Numbered from the stretch's first letter, positions 33,338 to 43,439 are shown. The stretch is DNA of 64,000 nucleotides from Mycobacterium sp. Aquia_216 (GCF_026723865.1 NZ_CP113529.1:5332001-5396000); one strand, 5' to 3'. Notes: generated from the letters alone by a model not told the origin. Numbers and translations are program-made.

Positions 33338-33576
33338 GATGACCTGCTCCTTCTGGTCCGGATCCCCCGCGAGGCCGATCGTTGACCTGCGTGGCCGGGA
33401 TCTGTGACCAGCGCAATTACACACCTGTAATTTGCCTCAATCAAGCATCACACGCCACATATGTCACGCTAGCCACAGAATTATTCCGATTTCTCTACGG
33501 CGGCGGGTCGCCGCGCGTCGAAATTGACGCCCTGGGGGCACCCTCCCGCATGCCGGGGGAAGTCGCGATCAGGGCG

Positions 33577-34230
33577 TTAGGCCCAGCGCGCATATCCGGC
33601 GCGGACCAGCGTCGATGCCACCGATCCGCAGACCTCCTCGGCCGTAATGGCCATCAGGAGGTGGTCGCGCCAGGCCCGGTCGACCTCGAGGTAGCGGCGC
33701 AGCAGACCCTCTTCGCGGAACCCGACTTTCGCCAACACGGCCCGACTCGCGACGTTCTCCGGACGCACGGTGGCCTCCACGCGGTGCAGCATCACCGGCC
33801 CGAAGCAATGGTCGAGACCGAGCGCCAGCGCCCCGGTGGCCACCCCGCCGCCGGTTGCCGAGCTGGGCACCCAGTAGCCGATCCACGCCGACCGCAGTGC
33901 CCCGTGAGTGACGTTGCCGATGGTGAGCTGACCGCAAAACCGTCCGTCGAGTTCGATCACATACGGCAGCATGCGACCATTGCGGGCCTCGGCGCGCAGG
34001 CCCGAACACAGCGCCGGCCAGGCGGCGACGGTATGCCGGATCGCCCATTCGCCGTCAGCAGTCGGCTCCCACGGTTCGAGATGCGCCCGGTCAGCCAACC
34101 GGAAGCGGCTCCACTGAGCGCCGTCGCGCATCCGCACGGCGCGCAACCGGACGACGCCGGCCGCGACCCGCAGCGGCCCCACGGTCGAGGGCCAACCGGG
34201 ATGACGGGCGGTGGAACGCAAGAGGTTCAC
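33577..34230 (-). CDS. rimJ: GNAT-family N-acetyltransferase, RimJ-like
   Basis: 217 residues in the RimJ/RimL pattern: LRAVRMRDGAQWSRFRLADR, CGQLTIGNVTHGALRSAWIG and WVPSSATGGGVATGALALGL, where the acetyl-CoA loop is reduced to SSATGGGVATG. It then has RVEATVRPENVASRAVLAKV and GFREEGLLRRYLEVDRAW. It would acetylate a protein N-terminus or small amine. Its place between glpR and moeA/glp matches Rv0995. Possible start alternatives exist within the first ten codons. Confidence 0.88.
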   Translation of the reverse strand: MNLLRSTARHPGWPSTVGPLRVAAGVVRLRAVRMRDGAQWSRFRLADRAHLEPWEPTADGEWAIRHTVAAWPALCSGLRAEARNGRMLPYVIELDGRFCGQLTIGNVTHGALRSAWIGYWVPSSATGGGVATGALALGLDHCFGPVMLHRVEATVRPENVASRAVLAKVGFREEGLLRRYLEVDRAWRDHLLMAITAEEVCGSVASTLVRAGYARWA

Positions 34231-34251
34231 GAGGGTGCGCAGTCGTTTGGC

Positions 34252-35541
34252 TCAGCCGCGCTGGGCCAAGAACGCGACGTCGACAATCTCACCGGTCCGA
34301 ATCTGCTCGGCCCCACTGGGAACCACAACTAGACAGTTTGCCTCAGCCAGCGTCGCCAGCAAATGCGACGACCCCGGGGCTCCGCCCAGCGCCTGCACCA
34401 AATACTCGCCGCTGTCCTGGTCGCGCATCAGCTGGCCGCGCAGGTAGCCCTTGCGCCCGGCCACCGACGTGATCGGCGACAGCGTGCGGGCCTGCACGAC
34501 GCGGCGCATCGGCTGGCGCTTGCCCAGCGATAGCCGGATCAGCGGCCGAACCATCACTTCGAAGACCACCAGAGCACTGACCGGGTTGGCGGGCAACAGG
34601 AACACCGGCACGCCCTCGCGCCCCAGCTGTCCGAAGCCCTGCACCGATCCGGGATGCATGGCAACCCGGACGACCTCCATCTCGCCGAGTTCGGACAACA
34701 CCACCCGCACCGCCTCGGCCGCCGCGCCCCCGACCCCGCCGGCGATCACCACGACCTCGGCGCGATTGATCTGGCCCTGGATGATTTCACCGAGCTCTTT
34801 AGGGTTGTTGGAGACGATGCCGACCCGGTTGACCTCCGCGCCGGCATCCCGGGCGGCGGCTGCCAATGCGTAGGAGTTGACGTCGTAGACCTGCCCGTTG
34901 CTCGGCGTCCGCGAGATATCGACCAGCTCGCCGCCCACCGCCAGGATCGCCACCCGCGGACGTGGGTGCACCAGCACCCGTTCCCGGCCGACCGCCGCAA
35001 GCAGCCCGACCTGAGCGGCGCCGATGATTGTCCCGGCACGCACCGCGACATCCCCGGGCTGGACGTCGTCGCCGGCGCGGCGCACGTAGGCGCCCGAGGG
35101 CGCCCCGCGCAGAATCCGAACCTTCGACGTGCCGCCGTCGGTCCAGCGCAGCGGCAGCACCGCATCGGCCAGCGTGGGCAGCGGCGCCCCGGTGTGCACC
35201 CGGACGGCCTGCCGCGGCTGCAGCCGGCTGGGCGTGCGCGCACCGGCTTCGATGGTCCCCATCACCGGCAAGACCAGCCCGCCGGGGTTGTCCTCGTCGG
35301 CCAGCGGCTCACCGGTTTCGTCGAAAGCAGTGTCGCCACCCACTTCGCCGATGCCCAGCACGTCGACGCTGCGCACCGCGTAGCCGTCGATCGCGGCCTG
35401 ATCGAAGCCGGGCAGCGGCCGTTCGGTCACCACTTCTTCCGCGCACAGCAACCCCTGCGCCTCCGCGATGGCGACACGCATCGGGCGCGGGGCTACCGCG
35501 GCCGCAGTTATCCGGGCCTGCTGTTCCTCCACCGAACGCAC
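34252..35541 (-). CDS. glp: Molybdopterin molybdotransferase MoeA / gephyrin-like Glp
   Basis: 429 residues from GTG 35541 (VRSVEEQQARI, GAGAGG upstream). Domains: EVVTERPLPGFDQAAIDGYA (substrate region with DGYAV), FRIM-like LPVMGTIEAG, and the MogA-like domain with ILAVGGELVDI, YDVNSYALAAA and VVIAGGVGGAAAEAV. It ends with VFLLPANPVSALVVFEVMV. In mycobacteria this locus (Rv0994, moeA1) corresponds to the Glp branch that works with GlpR in cell division, though Mo insertion ability may be kept. In the second loop GGVGG replaces the usual GG(x)SxG(x)xD, which fits a Glp that lost catalysis. An ATG at 35625 would add 28 residues. Confidence 0.85.
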   Translation of the reverse strand: MRSVEEQQARITAAAVAPRPMRVAIAEAQGLLCAEEVVTERPLPGFDQAAIDGYAVRSVDVLGIGEVGGDTAFDETGEPLADEDNPGGLVLPVMGTIEAGARTPSRLQPRQAVRVHTGAPLPTLADAVLPLRWTDGGTSKVRILRGAPSGAYVRRAGDDVQPGDVAVRAGTIIGAAQVGLLAAVGRERVLVHPRPRVAILAVGGELVDISRTPSNGQVYDVNSYALAAAARDAGAEVNRVGIVSNNPKELGEIIQGQINRAEVVVIAGGVGGAAAEAVRVVLSELGEMEVVRVAMHPGSVQGFGQLGREGVPVFLLPANPVSALVVFEVMVRPLIRLSLGKRQPMRRVVQARTLSPITSVAGRKGYLRGQLMRDQDSGEYLVQALGGAPGSSHLLATLAEANCLVVVPSGAEQIRTGEIVDVAFLAQRG

Positions 35542-35634
35542 TAGCCGCGCCTCTCTGCCGTCAACCCTGACGGGCGCCGTATCGGTCCTGAGCCCGATCG
35601 CCCGGTCGTTCCCCGGGCCCGGCATGTCGGCCGG

Positions 35635-36549
35635 CTATCGCTCGTTCAGGCCCAATCGCGCCACCAACCACTGCCGCAGTTCCGGGCCGTAGTCGTCACG
35701 ATCCAATGCAAAGTCAACCGCAGCCTTGAGGTAGCCGCCGGGATTTCCCAAGTCGTGTCGAGATCCGCGATGCACGACGACATGAACCGGGTGGCCCTCT
35801 TCGATCAGCAACGCGATGGCGTCGGTGAGCTGCAGTTCGCCACCGGCCCCGTGGTCGATGCGGCGCAGCGCATCGAAAATGGCACGGTCGAGCACATAGC
35901 GGCCCGCCGCCGCATACATCGACGGGGCATCCTCGGCCTTGGGCTTTTCGATCATCCCCTTGACTTTGAGCACGTCCGGACTGTCGTCGCCGGGAACCGG
36001 CTCGACGTCGAAAACGCCGTAGGCACTGATCTCTTCGGGCGATACCTCGATGGCGCACAACACCGAGCCGCCGTACTGGGCACGCACCTTGGCCATCGTC
36101 TCCAGCACGCCGGTCGGCAGCACCAAATCATCGGGTAGCAGCACCATGACTGCGTCCTCGTCGGGCGCCAACACCGATTCCACGCATCCGATGGCATGTC
36201 CCAATCCGAGCGGCTCGACCTGCACCACCGACTCGACCTTGATCAGCGCCGGCGCCCGACGCACCTTGGCCAGCATGGCTTGTTTGCCGCGAGCCTCGAG
36301 CGTGCCTTCCAGCACCAGGTCCTCGACGAAGTGCGCGACGACGCCGTCCTTGCCCTCGGAGGTGATGATCACCAACCGCTCAGCGCCGGCCGCGGCCGCT
36401 TCCTCGGCGACCAGCTCGATACCGGGCGTGTCGACCACGGGCAGCAGCTCTTTGGGCACCGTCTTGGTGGCCGGCAGGAAACGGGTACCCAGACCGGCTG
36501 CGGGGACGATCGCCGTATACGGGATCGGGATTTCATCTGGCCGTGACAT
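35635..36549 (-). CDS. galU: UTP-glucose-1-phosphate uridylyltransferase
   Basis: 304 residues. Nucleotide-binding IVPAAGLGTRFLPATKTVPK with PKELLPVVDTP, catalytic-site block PLGLGHAIGCVESVLAPDED and MVLLPDDLVLP, then IEKPKAEDAPSMYAAAGRYV and HDLGNPGGYLKAAVDFAL. Makes UDP-glucose for trehalose, polysaccharides and glycolipids. All family motifs are intact. Divergent from the 5-FTHF cyclo-ligase gene, with 76 bases between. Confidence 0.97.
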   Translation of the reverse strand: MSRPDEIPIPYTAIVPAAGLGTRFLPATKTVPKELLPVVDTPGIELVAEEAAAAGAERLVIITSEGKDGVVAHFVEDLVLEGTLEARGKQAMLAKVRRAPALIKVESVVQVEPLGLGHAIGCVESVLAPDEDAVMVLLPDDLVLPTGVLETMAKVRAQYGGSVLCAIEVSPEEISAYGVFDVEPVPGDDSPDVLKVKGMIEKPKAEDAPSMYAAAGRYVLDRAIFDALRRIDHGAGGELQLTDAIALLIEEGHPVHVVVHRGSRHDLGNPGGYLKAAVDFALDRDDYGPELRQWLVARLGLNER

Positions 36550-36625
36550 CGTTCACACCATAGCGCTCATCGGCTTTGCCGCCGTTGTATGGCAGGAGGA
36601 ATACCCGTCCTGTCATCGTTGACTC

Positions 36626-37225
36626 ATGACGACTTCGAGCAAGGCCGCGCTGCGCGAGCAGGTGCTGGCGGCCCGGGGTCGCGTTGCCGACGACGTTCGC
36701 GCCGCTGAGGCGCGAATACTCAACGAGCAGCTTGCGCTCGCGGTGAGCAGCGGCAGCACGGTCTGCGCGTACGTACCGGTGGGCACCGAACCCGGATCCA
36801 TCGCGATGCTGGACATGTTGCTGGGGCGCTCGCGGCGGGTGCTGTTGCCCGTTGCGCGCACCACCGGTGACGGCACGCCGATCCGGCTGCGGTGGGCTGA
36901 ATACCGGCCGGGCGAACTCGTCCGCGGCCGTTGGGGCCTGCTGGAACCAACCGAGCCGTGGCTGCCCGACTCCGCCCTGTCCGAGGCCGAAATGGTGCTG
37001 GTCCCGGCGTTGGCCGTCGACCATCGGGGCGCGCGGCTGGGCCGGGGTCGCGGCTTCTACGACCGCTCGCTGGACGGCAGGAACCCGCAAGCACGCCTGA
37101 TCGCGATGGTGCGCGACGTAGAGTTCGTCGACGAGTTACCGGCCGACTCGCACGACGTGCCGATGACCCACGTCATCACCCCCCGGCGCGGGGTCATAAA
37201 GCTGCGCGCCGACGGCCGGGAATGA
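36626..37225 (+). CDS. 5-formyltetrahydrofolate cyclo-ligase
   Basis: 199 residues. ATP-dependent conversion of 5-formyl-THF to 5,10-methenyl-THF. MTTSSKAALREQVLAARGR gives the typical KxxLR start. VCAYVPVGTEPGSIAML and the signature LVPALAVDHRGARLGRGRGF YDRSL region (split here by residues) form the Mg-ATP and folate site. It ends with VPMTHVITPRRGVIKL. Same place as Rv0992c. Starts a plus-strand run that continues into the FmdB-like chaperone after a CIRCE-like element. Confidence 0.94.
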   Translation: MTTSSKAALREQVLAARGRVADDVRAAEARILNEQLALAVSSGSTVCAYVPVGTEPGSIAMLDMLLGRSRRVLLPVARTTGDGTPIRLRWAEYRPGELVRGRWGLLEPTEPWLPDSALSEAEMVLVPALAVDHRGARLGRGRGFYDRSLDGRNPQARLIAMVRDVEFVDELPADSHDVPMTHVITPRRGVIKLRADGRE

Positions 37226-37244
37226 GACGGATTTCATGACTGTT

Positions 37245-37272
37245 TTAGCACTCGTGCACTGTAGAGTGCTAA
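37245..37272. promoter_or_regulatory. CIRCE-like HrcA operator
   Basis: Arms TTAGCACTC (37245-37253) and GAGTGCTAA (37264-37272) are exactly the CIRCE consensus. The spacer is 10 bases instead of the usual 9. It lies 27 bases before the FmdB/Ruc-like start. In M. tuberculosis the homologous genes belong to the HrcA heat-shock regulon, consistent with this site. Confidence 0.85.
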
Positions 37273-37298
37273 CGAGACTTATTTGACGGAGGTTTTCA

Positions 37299-37649
37299 GT
37301 GCCGACCTACAGCTACGCGTGCACCGAGTGTGGCGACCGCTTTGACATCGTGCAGGCCTTCACGGACGACACGCTGACCACCTGCGAGAAGTGCTCGGGT
37401 CGACTGCGCAAGTTGTTCAACTCCGTCGGCGTCGTGTTCAAAGGCAGCGGCTTCTACCGCACCGACAGCCGTGAGTCGGGCAAGAAGGCCGCCGCTTCGA
37501 ACAACGGCTCGTCGACCAACGGATCGAGCGAGAGCTCCGGGTCCGGTGAGAAGTCCGGCGATAGTGAGAAGTCCAGTTCGAGCGACAAGTCCACCTCGAG
37601 CGAGAAGTCGTCGAGTTCGGCGTCATCGGCCGCGGCCACGTCCAGCTAG
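37299..37649 (+). CDS. FmdB-family zinc-ribbon protein (Ruc/Rv0991c-like chaperone)
   Basis: 116 residues. An N-terminal zinc ribbon (MPTYSYACTECGDRFDIVQA then TTCEKCSGRLRKLFNSVGVV) gives a CxxC...CxxC site. A disordered tail follows of about 60 residues, made of Ser, Lys, Glu and Asp repeats. The M. tuberculosis homologue Rv0991c is reported as a redox-regulated, heat-inducible chaperone whose disordered tail matters, and the architecture here is the same. GTG start with GGAGG. CIRCE-like element upstream. Confidence 0.9.
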   Translation: MPTYSYACTECGDRFDIVQAFTDDTLTTCEKCSGRLRKLFNSVGVVFKGSGFYRTDSRESGKKAAASNNGSSTNGSSESSGSGEKSGDSEKSSSSDKSTSSEKSSSSASSAAATSS

Positions 37650-37715
37650 CGGGTTATCCACAGAACGCGTCCCAGACGGGAACTAATCGCAGCGCACTGC
37701 GCCTACGGTGGCGAC

Positions 37716-38396
37716 GTGGCCGAACCGTCGCTGAATCCAACGCTCCTGCACCGGATATCGACGTCGCTGCGCCCGGATTGGACGCGGACGGTGCTGGCTC
37801 GCCGCGTGGTCGCGGGCGGCCTGGTCGTGTTGGCGGCAGTCGCGGCGCTGCGTTCGGATCCGGACGGTGATCGCCTGGAGGTGGTGGTAGCCACGCATGA
37901 CCTCACTCCCGGCGCGGCCTTGACGCCCGACGACGTCCGACTCGAAAAGCGTTTGGCGACAACACTTCCCGATGGATCACAGGCTGACGTGGCCGCCGTA
38001 GTGGGGTCGACGTTGGCCGGTCCGACGCGTCGGGGCGAGGTACTCACCGACGTCCGCTTGCTGGGCAGCCGGCTGGCCGAGGCCGCAGTCGCATCGAAGG
38101 TCGGGCCCGGCGCCCGCATTGTGCCGCTGCACCTGGCCGACAGCGCGCTGATCGATCTCATCCGCGCCGGCGACATCGTCGACGTGCTGGCCGCACCGCC
38201 CACCGATACGCAGCCGGGCACGCAGGCGCTCAGCAAGGTGGTGGCCACCGATGCCGTAGTGGTGCTCGTGTCACCCAAGCAGAAAGTGCAGGCCGCGGAC
38301 GGTGACCGCGTAGTGTTAGTTGCGCTGCCGGCTCGCGTGGCGAACACGGTGGCAGGCTCGGTGCTAGGGCTGGCAGTGACCCTCACCCTGCACTGA
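37716..38396 (+). CDS. SAF domain-containing exported/membrane protein (Rv0990c-like)
   Basis: 226 residues. One hydrophobic segment at about 30-45 (VVAGGLVVLAAVAAL) is followed by an SAF/CpaB-like domain: LEVVVATHDLTPGAALTPDD, VRLEKRLATTLP and TRRGEVLTDVRLLG, then VPLHLADSALIDLIRAGDIV and DVLAAPP. The family includes Flp pilus assembly protein CpaB/RcpC, but no tad genes are here. It probably shares the heat-shock transcript of the FmdB-like gene 66 bases upstream. Function unknown. Confidence 0.85.
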   Translation: MAEPSLNPTLLHRISTSLRPDWTRTVLARRVVAGGLVVLAAVAALRSDPDGDRLEVVVATHDLTPGAALTPDDVRLEKRLATTLPDGSQADVAAVVGSTLAGPTRRGEVLTDVRLLGSRLAEAAVASKVGPGARIVPLHLADSALIDLIRAGDIVDVLAAPPTDTQPGTQALSKVVATDAVVVLVSPKQKVQAADGDRVVLVALPARVANTVAGSVLGLAVTLTLH

Positions 38397-38460
38397 GTAC
38401 TGACTGCTGCTCGCCACACGACCCGAAGCAAACTGTGTCCAGCCCAGAAAGGACGTCGGA

Positions 38461-38922
38461 ATGCTCAAGGGGTTCAAAGAGTTTCTCGCGCGGGGCAATA
38501 TCGTCGACCTGTCCGTCGCGGTGGTCATCGGTACAGCGTTCACCGCGTTGGTCACCAAGTTCACCGACAGCATCATCACGCCGTTGATCAACCGGATCGG
38601 TGTCAACCAGACATCCGACGTCGGCATCCTGCGGATCAGCATCGGCGGCGGACAGACCATCGACCTTAACGTCCTGCTGTCGGCCGCCATCAACTTCGTC
38701 CTGGTCGCCGCGGTGGTGTACTTCCTGGTCGTGCTGCCCTACAACACCTTCCGCAAGCGCGGCGAGGTCGAGCAGGCCGACGACGCCCAGATCGTCTTGC
38801 TGACCGAGATCCGCGACCTCCTTGCGCAGACCAATGGAGACACCTCGTCCGGCCGGCACGGCGGGACACACACCACGCCGCCGCCCGACTACGGACCGCG
38901 CGCCGACGCCGAATCGCAGTGA
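38461..38922 (+). CDS. mscL: Large-conductance mechanosensitive channel
   Basis: 153 residues. [20 protein letters not shown] and [20 protein letters not shown] form the N-terminal helix and TM1. TM2 is [18 protein letters not shown], followed by the cytosolic helix EIRDLLAQ and a Pro/His tail. A homopentameric emergency pressure valve in the inner membrane. A GGACGTCGGA precedes the ATG. Syntenic with Rv0985c. Convergent with moaB2. Confidence 0.96.
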   Translation: MLKGFKEFLARGNIVDLSVAVVIGTAFTALVTKFTDSIITPLINRIGVNQTSDVGILRISIGGGQTIDLNVLLSAAINFVLVAAVVYFLVVLPYNTFRKRGEVEQADDAQIVLLTEIRDLLAQTNGDTSSGRHGGTHTTPPPDYGPRADAESQ

Positions 38923-38925
38923 TAA

Positions 38926-38961
38926 CCCGCGGCTAAAGCACCGCAGAAACGCCGCCGCGGG
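38926..38961. terminator. Possible bidirectional terminator between mscL and moaB2
   Basis: Arms CCCGCGGC (38926-38933) and GCCGCGGG (38954-38961), an 8-bp GC stem with a 20-base loop, fill the 42-base gap between convergent genes. The large loop lowers confidence. Confidence 0.5.
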
Positions 38962-38964
38962 ACT

Positions 38965-39528
38965 TTAGATCTCGAGACTAGATAACTGCCCGATGATCTG
39001 TGCGGCGAGCGGATTCAGCGTCGCCATCCCGTCGCGGACCGCATAGCGGGAACCGGCCAGGTTGACCACCAACGTGCTTCCGGACACGCCGGCCAGACCG
39101 CGGGACAGCCCGGCGTCGATGATGCCCGCGGACAGCCCGGACGCCCGCACGGCCTCGGCGATGCCGAGGATTTCGCGATCCAGAATCTCGACGGTCGCCT
39201 CCGGGGTGACATCGCGCGGGGTAACTCCGGTCCCGCCGACGGAGACGACCAGATCCACCCCGCCGATCACCGCGGTGTTCAACGCGTTGCGGATCTCGAC
39301 CTCGTCGGCCGCAACCGCCACCACACCGTCGACGACGAACCCCGCCTCGGTCAGCAACTCGGTGACCAGCGGCCCACTGTGATCTTCTTCGTCCCCGTGA
39401 GCGGTGCGATCGTCGACCACCACAACCAGAGCCCGGCCGACTACCAACTCCGCACCCGTTTCCATGGGTGCAACCGTATATCCGAGCTCGGACAGAGGCT
39501 CGTTCAGAGGTTCATCGAGTCGCATCAC
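38965..39528 (-). CDS. moaB2: MogA/MoaB-family molybdenum cofactor protein (MoaB2, Rv0984-like)
   Basis: 187 residues. Core: ALVVVVDDRTAHGDEEDHSG, DEVEIRNALNTAVIGGVDLV, then VSVGGTGVTPRDVTPEATVE with the GGTG-x-TPRD pterin-binding motif and LAGVSGSTLVVNLAGS. Would adenylylate molybdopterin or act structurally. The ATG overlaps the pepD stop as ATGA, so it is coupled to the protease gene; shorter starts (METGAELVV) are possible. Last gene of the mprA-mprB-pepD-moaB2 run, as in M. tuberculosis. Confidence 0.9.
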   Translation of the reverse strand: MMRLDEPLNEPLSELGYTVAPMETGAELVVGRALVVVVDDRTAHGDEEDHSGPLVTELLTEAGFVVDGVVAVAADEVEIRNALNTAVIGGVDLVVSVGGTGVTPRDVTPEATVEILDREILGIAEAVRASGLSAGIIDAGLSRGLAGVSGSTLVVNLAGSRYAVRDGMATLNPLAAQIIGQLSSLEI

Positions 39529-41099
39529 TGATCCGCCTTGCCGAGGGTGACCTGCACGGTCCGGCTGCCACCGCCGGGATCCTGGAACGTCAGCGTCACC
39601 TTGTCGCCCGGCGCCCTGGACCGCACCGCGGCGACCAAGGCGTCAGCGCTGCTGATCGGACGGTCGTCGACCTTGGTGACGACCACGTTCTTGGGAACCC
39701 CGGCGTTCGCCGCCGCGCCGCCCTGCACGACTTCGACGACCTTGGCGCCCGGCGTGCCCTTGTCACTGGTCACCTGCACGCCGAGCGACGCATGCGTCGC
39801 CTTGCCGGTGCTGATCAACTCGTCGGCGATGCGCTTGGCCTGGTCGACCGGAATCGCGAAGCCAAGGCCGATCGAACCGCTCTGCGCGTCGGGTGAATCC
39901 GAACCCAGGGTGGCGATCGCGGAGTTGATGCCCACCAGCTGGCCGTTCAGGTTGACCAGCGCACCGCCGGAGTTACCCGGGTTGATCGCGGCGTCGGTCT
40001 GAATCGCGTCCAGCACCGTGTTCTGGTTACCGGATTCACCGGTGGTCGACACCGGCCGGTTCAAGGCGCTGATGATCCCGGTGGTCACCGTTCCGGACAA
40101 CCCCAGCGGGGAACCGATCGCCATCACCGGCTGGCCGACCCGCACGTCCGACGAGGAGCCCATCGCGATGGGGGTCAGTCCCGACACGCCTTGCACTCGG
40201 ATGACGGCGATATCACTCGTGGGGTCGGCACCCACCACCGTGAACGGCGCGGTGCGGCCGTCGGAGAACGTCACCGTCGTCTTCGGTGCCGGACCACCCG
40301 GACCACTGGGACCACTCGGACCACTCGGACCGACCGGCGCACCCGGCGGACTGGGCGCGGGTCCACCCGGCCCGCCCGGGCCACCCGGTCCTTTCGGAGG
40401 GGCGGCGGCCGCGGCGATGACGTGGTTGTTGGTCAGAATCAGCCCGTCGGACGACAAGATGACGCCGGAGCCCTCTTCGGACGCGCGACCGAGATCGGTC
40501 TCCAACATGACGACGCTGGGCACCACCTTTGCGGCGACCTGTTCGACGGTGCCGGGCGGCATGTTGGCCGCCGGAACGCCGGGCGTGGCGCCCGAGGGTC
40601 CGGCGCCACCGTTGGCGGACGTGGAGTGCGTACCCAGTTCGACGACCGTTGCCGCGGCGCCGCCGATACCCGCCGACACCACCGCGATCGCCAGCGCGCC
40701 CACCGTCAGCAGGCCGGCGCGAGATCGCCGCTCTGGGCCGTGCAGGGCCCGCATCGGCGGCAGCATGCCGGGGATCGGACCTGCCCCCGTCCCCCCGGGT
40801 ATCGGCCCCAGTCCGGTGCCCCCGGGAATCGGGCCCGCGCCGGTACCGCCGGGAATCGAACCCGGCCCGGTGCCCCCGCGTAACGAACCCGACCCGGTGT
40901 CGCCGAACGGCTCATAGGGCCGGCGGTATTGCGCGGTTTGCGACGGTCGTGACTGCTGCCCTTGTTGGTACCGCCAGTCGAAAGTCTGGTTGTACGGTTG
41001 CTGGTGCCCTTGGGCATACGCGGGAGCCACGGGCTGGTTAGGCGCGTTACGGTATCCCGGCTGCTGCGGCGGTGGCGAATACCTTGGGTCATTCGTCAT
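39525..41099 (-). CDS. pepD: HtrA-family serine protease PepD with Gly/Pro-rich insertion
   Basis: 524 residues. A disordered Gln/Pro/Gly N-terminus (with four IPGGTG-type repeats at about 80-110) precedes one membrane helix (129-152). The trypsin-like domain has His226 (LTNNHV), Asp296 (PTSDIAV) and Ser377 (NPGNSGGA), and a PDZ domain covers 430-520. An envelope-quality-control protease that in M. tuberculosis is under MprAB and SigE. Between the His and Asp strands, residues 236-272 are an almost pure Gly/Pro/Ala/Ser run; the M. tuberculosis protein has only a short linker there as I recall. Lies 75 bases after mprB in the same direction. Confidence 0.94.
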   Translation of the reverse strand: MTNDPRYSPPPQQPGYRNAPNQPVAPAYAQGHQQPYNQTFDWRYQQGQQSRPSQTAQYRRPYEPFGDTGSGSLRGGTGPGSIPGGTGAGPIPGGTGLGPIPGGTGAGPIPGMLPPMRALHGPERRSRAGLLTVGALAIAVVSAGIGGAAATVVELGTHSTSANGGAGPSGATPGVPAANMPPGTVEQVAAKVVPSVVMLETDLGRASEEGSGVILSSDGLILTNNHVIAAAAAPPKGPGGPGGPGGPAPSPPGAPVGPSGPSGPSGPGGPAPKTTVTFSDGRTAPFTVVGADPTSDIAVIRVQGVSGLTPIAMGSSSDVRVGQPVMAIGSPLGLSGTVTTGIISALNRPVSTTGESGNQNTVLDAIQTDAAINPGNSGGALVNLNGQLVGINSAIATLGSDSPDAQSGSIGLGFAIPVDQAKRIADELISTGKATHASLGVQVTSDKGTPGAKVVEVVQGGAAANAGVPKNVVVTKVDDRPISSADALVAAVRSRAPGDKVTLTFQDPGGGSRTVQVTLGKADQ

Positions 41100-41174
41100 G
41101 TCGCTAAGTCGCTCTTCCTCTAATTGGGGGTGCTATCGAGCTCGACTTGGCTCGATTTCCAACACTAACTGCAT

Positions 41175-42733
41175 CTACCTTGCGCGCGCGGACTGAGAGT
41201 CCACTGAGATAACGTTCGTCGATTCCCGAGAGTTCGCTGCATCGCCTTGCAAGGGAACTGCGGGGTCGGTCTTGGCATGGCTGCCGGCGTCGGCCGCGCC
41301 CTCGGTCCCGGCCGTCGGATACGTCGACACCGGCAGTGGCCGGCCGGGAAGCAGCACGAAAATCGATGTTCCCGGAGGATGGCCGCCAGAAACGGTGTCT
41401 TCGACGCGGAGCAATCCGCCGTGGTTGAGCACCACCTGCTTGACGATGGCCAACCCCAGTCCCGAACCCGGCAGGGCCCGCGCCGTCGTCGACCGGTAGA
41501 ACCGTTCGAACACCAGGCGCCGCTCGTGCGGTGGGATTCCCGGGCCTAAGTCGGAGACCACCAGCTCGGCATGCGACGGGTCGAGCTGACGCATCCGGAC
41601 ACCGACGCGGCCGCCCGGCGGACTCCACTTGGCGGCGTTGTCCATCAGGTTCAGCGCCGCGCGCGACAGCCCGGCCGCGTCACCGTAGACCTGCCACGGC
41701 ATCACGTCGACGTCGAAGTGAATGTCGTTGCGCCGCCGCCTGACTCGCTCCAGGCTCCGGTCGATGACCTCAGACATGTCGACCGGCTCGTGCACCACCT
41801 GGCCGGCGTCGTCGCGGGTGAGGTCCACCAAATCGCCTACCAGAGTGGACAATTCCTCGATCTGCGCGAGCACGTCGGTCCGCAGGTCGACCATCTCCTG
41901 CTCGGGCAGGCGCGGCGCTCCCGGTTCCATCGACGCCATCAGGAGCTCGACGTTGGTCCGAAGCGACGTCAGCGGGGTGCGTAATTCGTGCCCGGCGTCG
42001 GTGACCAGCCGGGCCTGCCGTTCCCGGGACTCCGCCAGCGCCCGCAGCATCAAGTTGAATGCCTCTGTGAGCCTGGCCAATTCGTCACTGCCGAATACCG
42101 GGATGGGCCGCAGGTCATCGGTGCGTGCCACCCGCTCGGCCGCTTCGGTCAGGCGAGCGACCGGCCGCAGCCCCGCCCGGGTGACCATGCCGCCGGCCAC
42201 CGCGGCAACCGCCACACCGATGCCGCCGACGATCAGCAACACCCAGCGCAGTTTGGTCATCACCGCTTCGGTCGGCCGCAGGCTCTTGGAGATCAGCAGC
42301 GAACTGCCGTTGGGCAGGTGGATCGCCAGGATGCGCTGGTCGGAAGCGGTGCGCCGGGACATGAACAGGTCGCCGCGGATCACCGCCTTCTCCTGCGAAT
42401 CGACCGGCAAGGTCTGGCCCGGCTGCTGGGCCGTGTAGATCGAGTGGCCGGGATTCACCAGCATCGCGTTGACGTCCGAATACGCGGTGCCCTCGATGGC
42501 CTTTGCCGGGTCCGCGGCCAGCGAACCGCTGGCAATCAGCAGCTGCGCTCGGCTGTCCAGCTGGTTGTCGATGTCGCTGTACAGCGCCGCCGCGATCACC
42601 GCGTAGACGGCGAATGCCATCAGCACCACGACCATGGCCACCATCGACATCGCGAGCAACATCACCCGCCACCGCAGCGACAACGAACTGGGGGCCTGCA
42701 GTGGCGCACGCCGACGTCGTTGGAACCGAATCA

Positions 42734-42734
<1 letters not shown>
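41175..42734 (-). CDS. mprB: Sensor histidine kinase MprB
   Basis: 519 residues. TM1 near 25-50 (VMLLAMSMVAMVVVLMAFAV), an extracytoplasmic sensor of about 110 residues, TM2 (LLIVGGIGVAVAAVAGGMV), and HAMP. The phospho-acceptor His is in DAGHELRTPLTSLR, and the ATPase has NLMDNAAKWSP, DLGPGIPPHERRLVFERF and GSGLGLAIVKQVVLNHGG. Senses envelope stress and controls MprA. The ATG overlaps the mprA stop (TGATG). The C-terminal extension after the kinase domain is Ala/Thr/Ser-rich and disordered. Confidence 0.95.
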
Positions 42735-43417
<683 letters not shown>

Positions 43418-43439
43418 GGCCCCTAGTTTCGTCCTAGGG

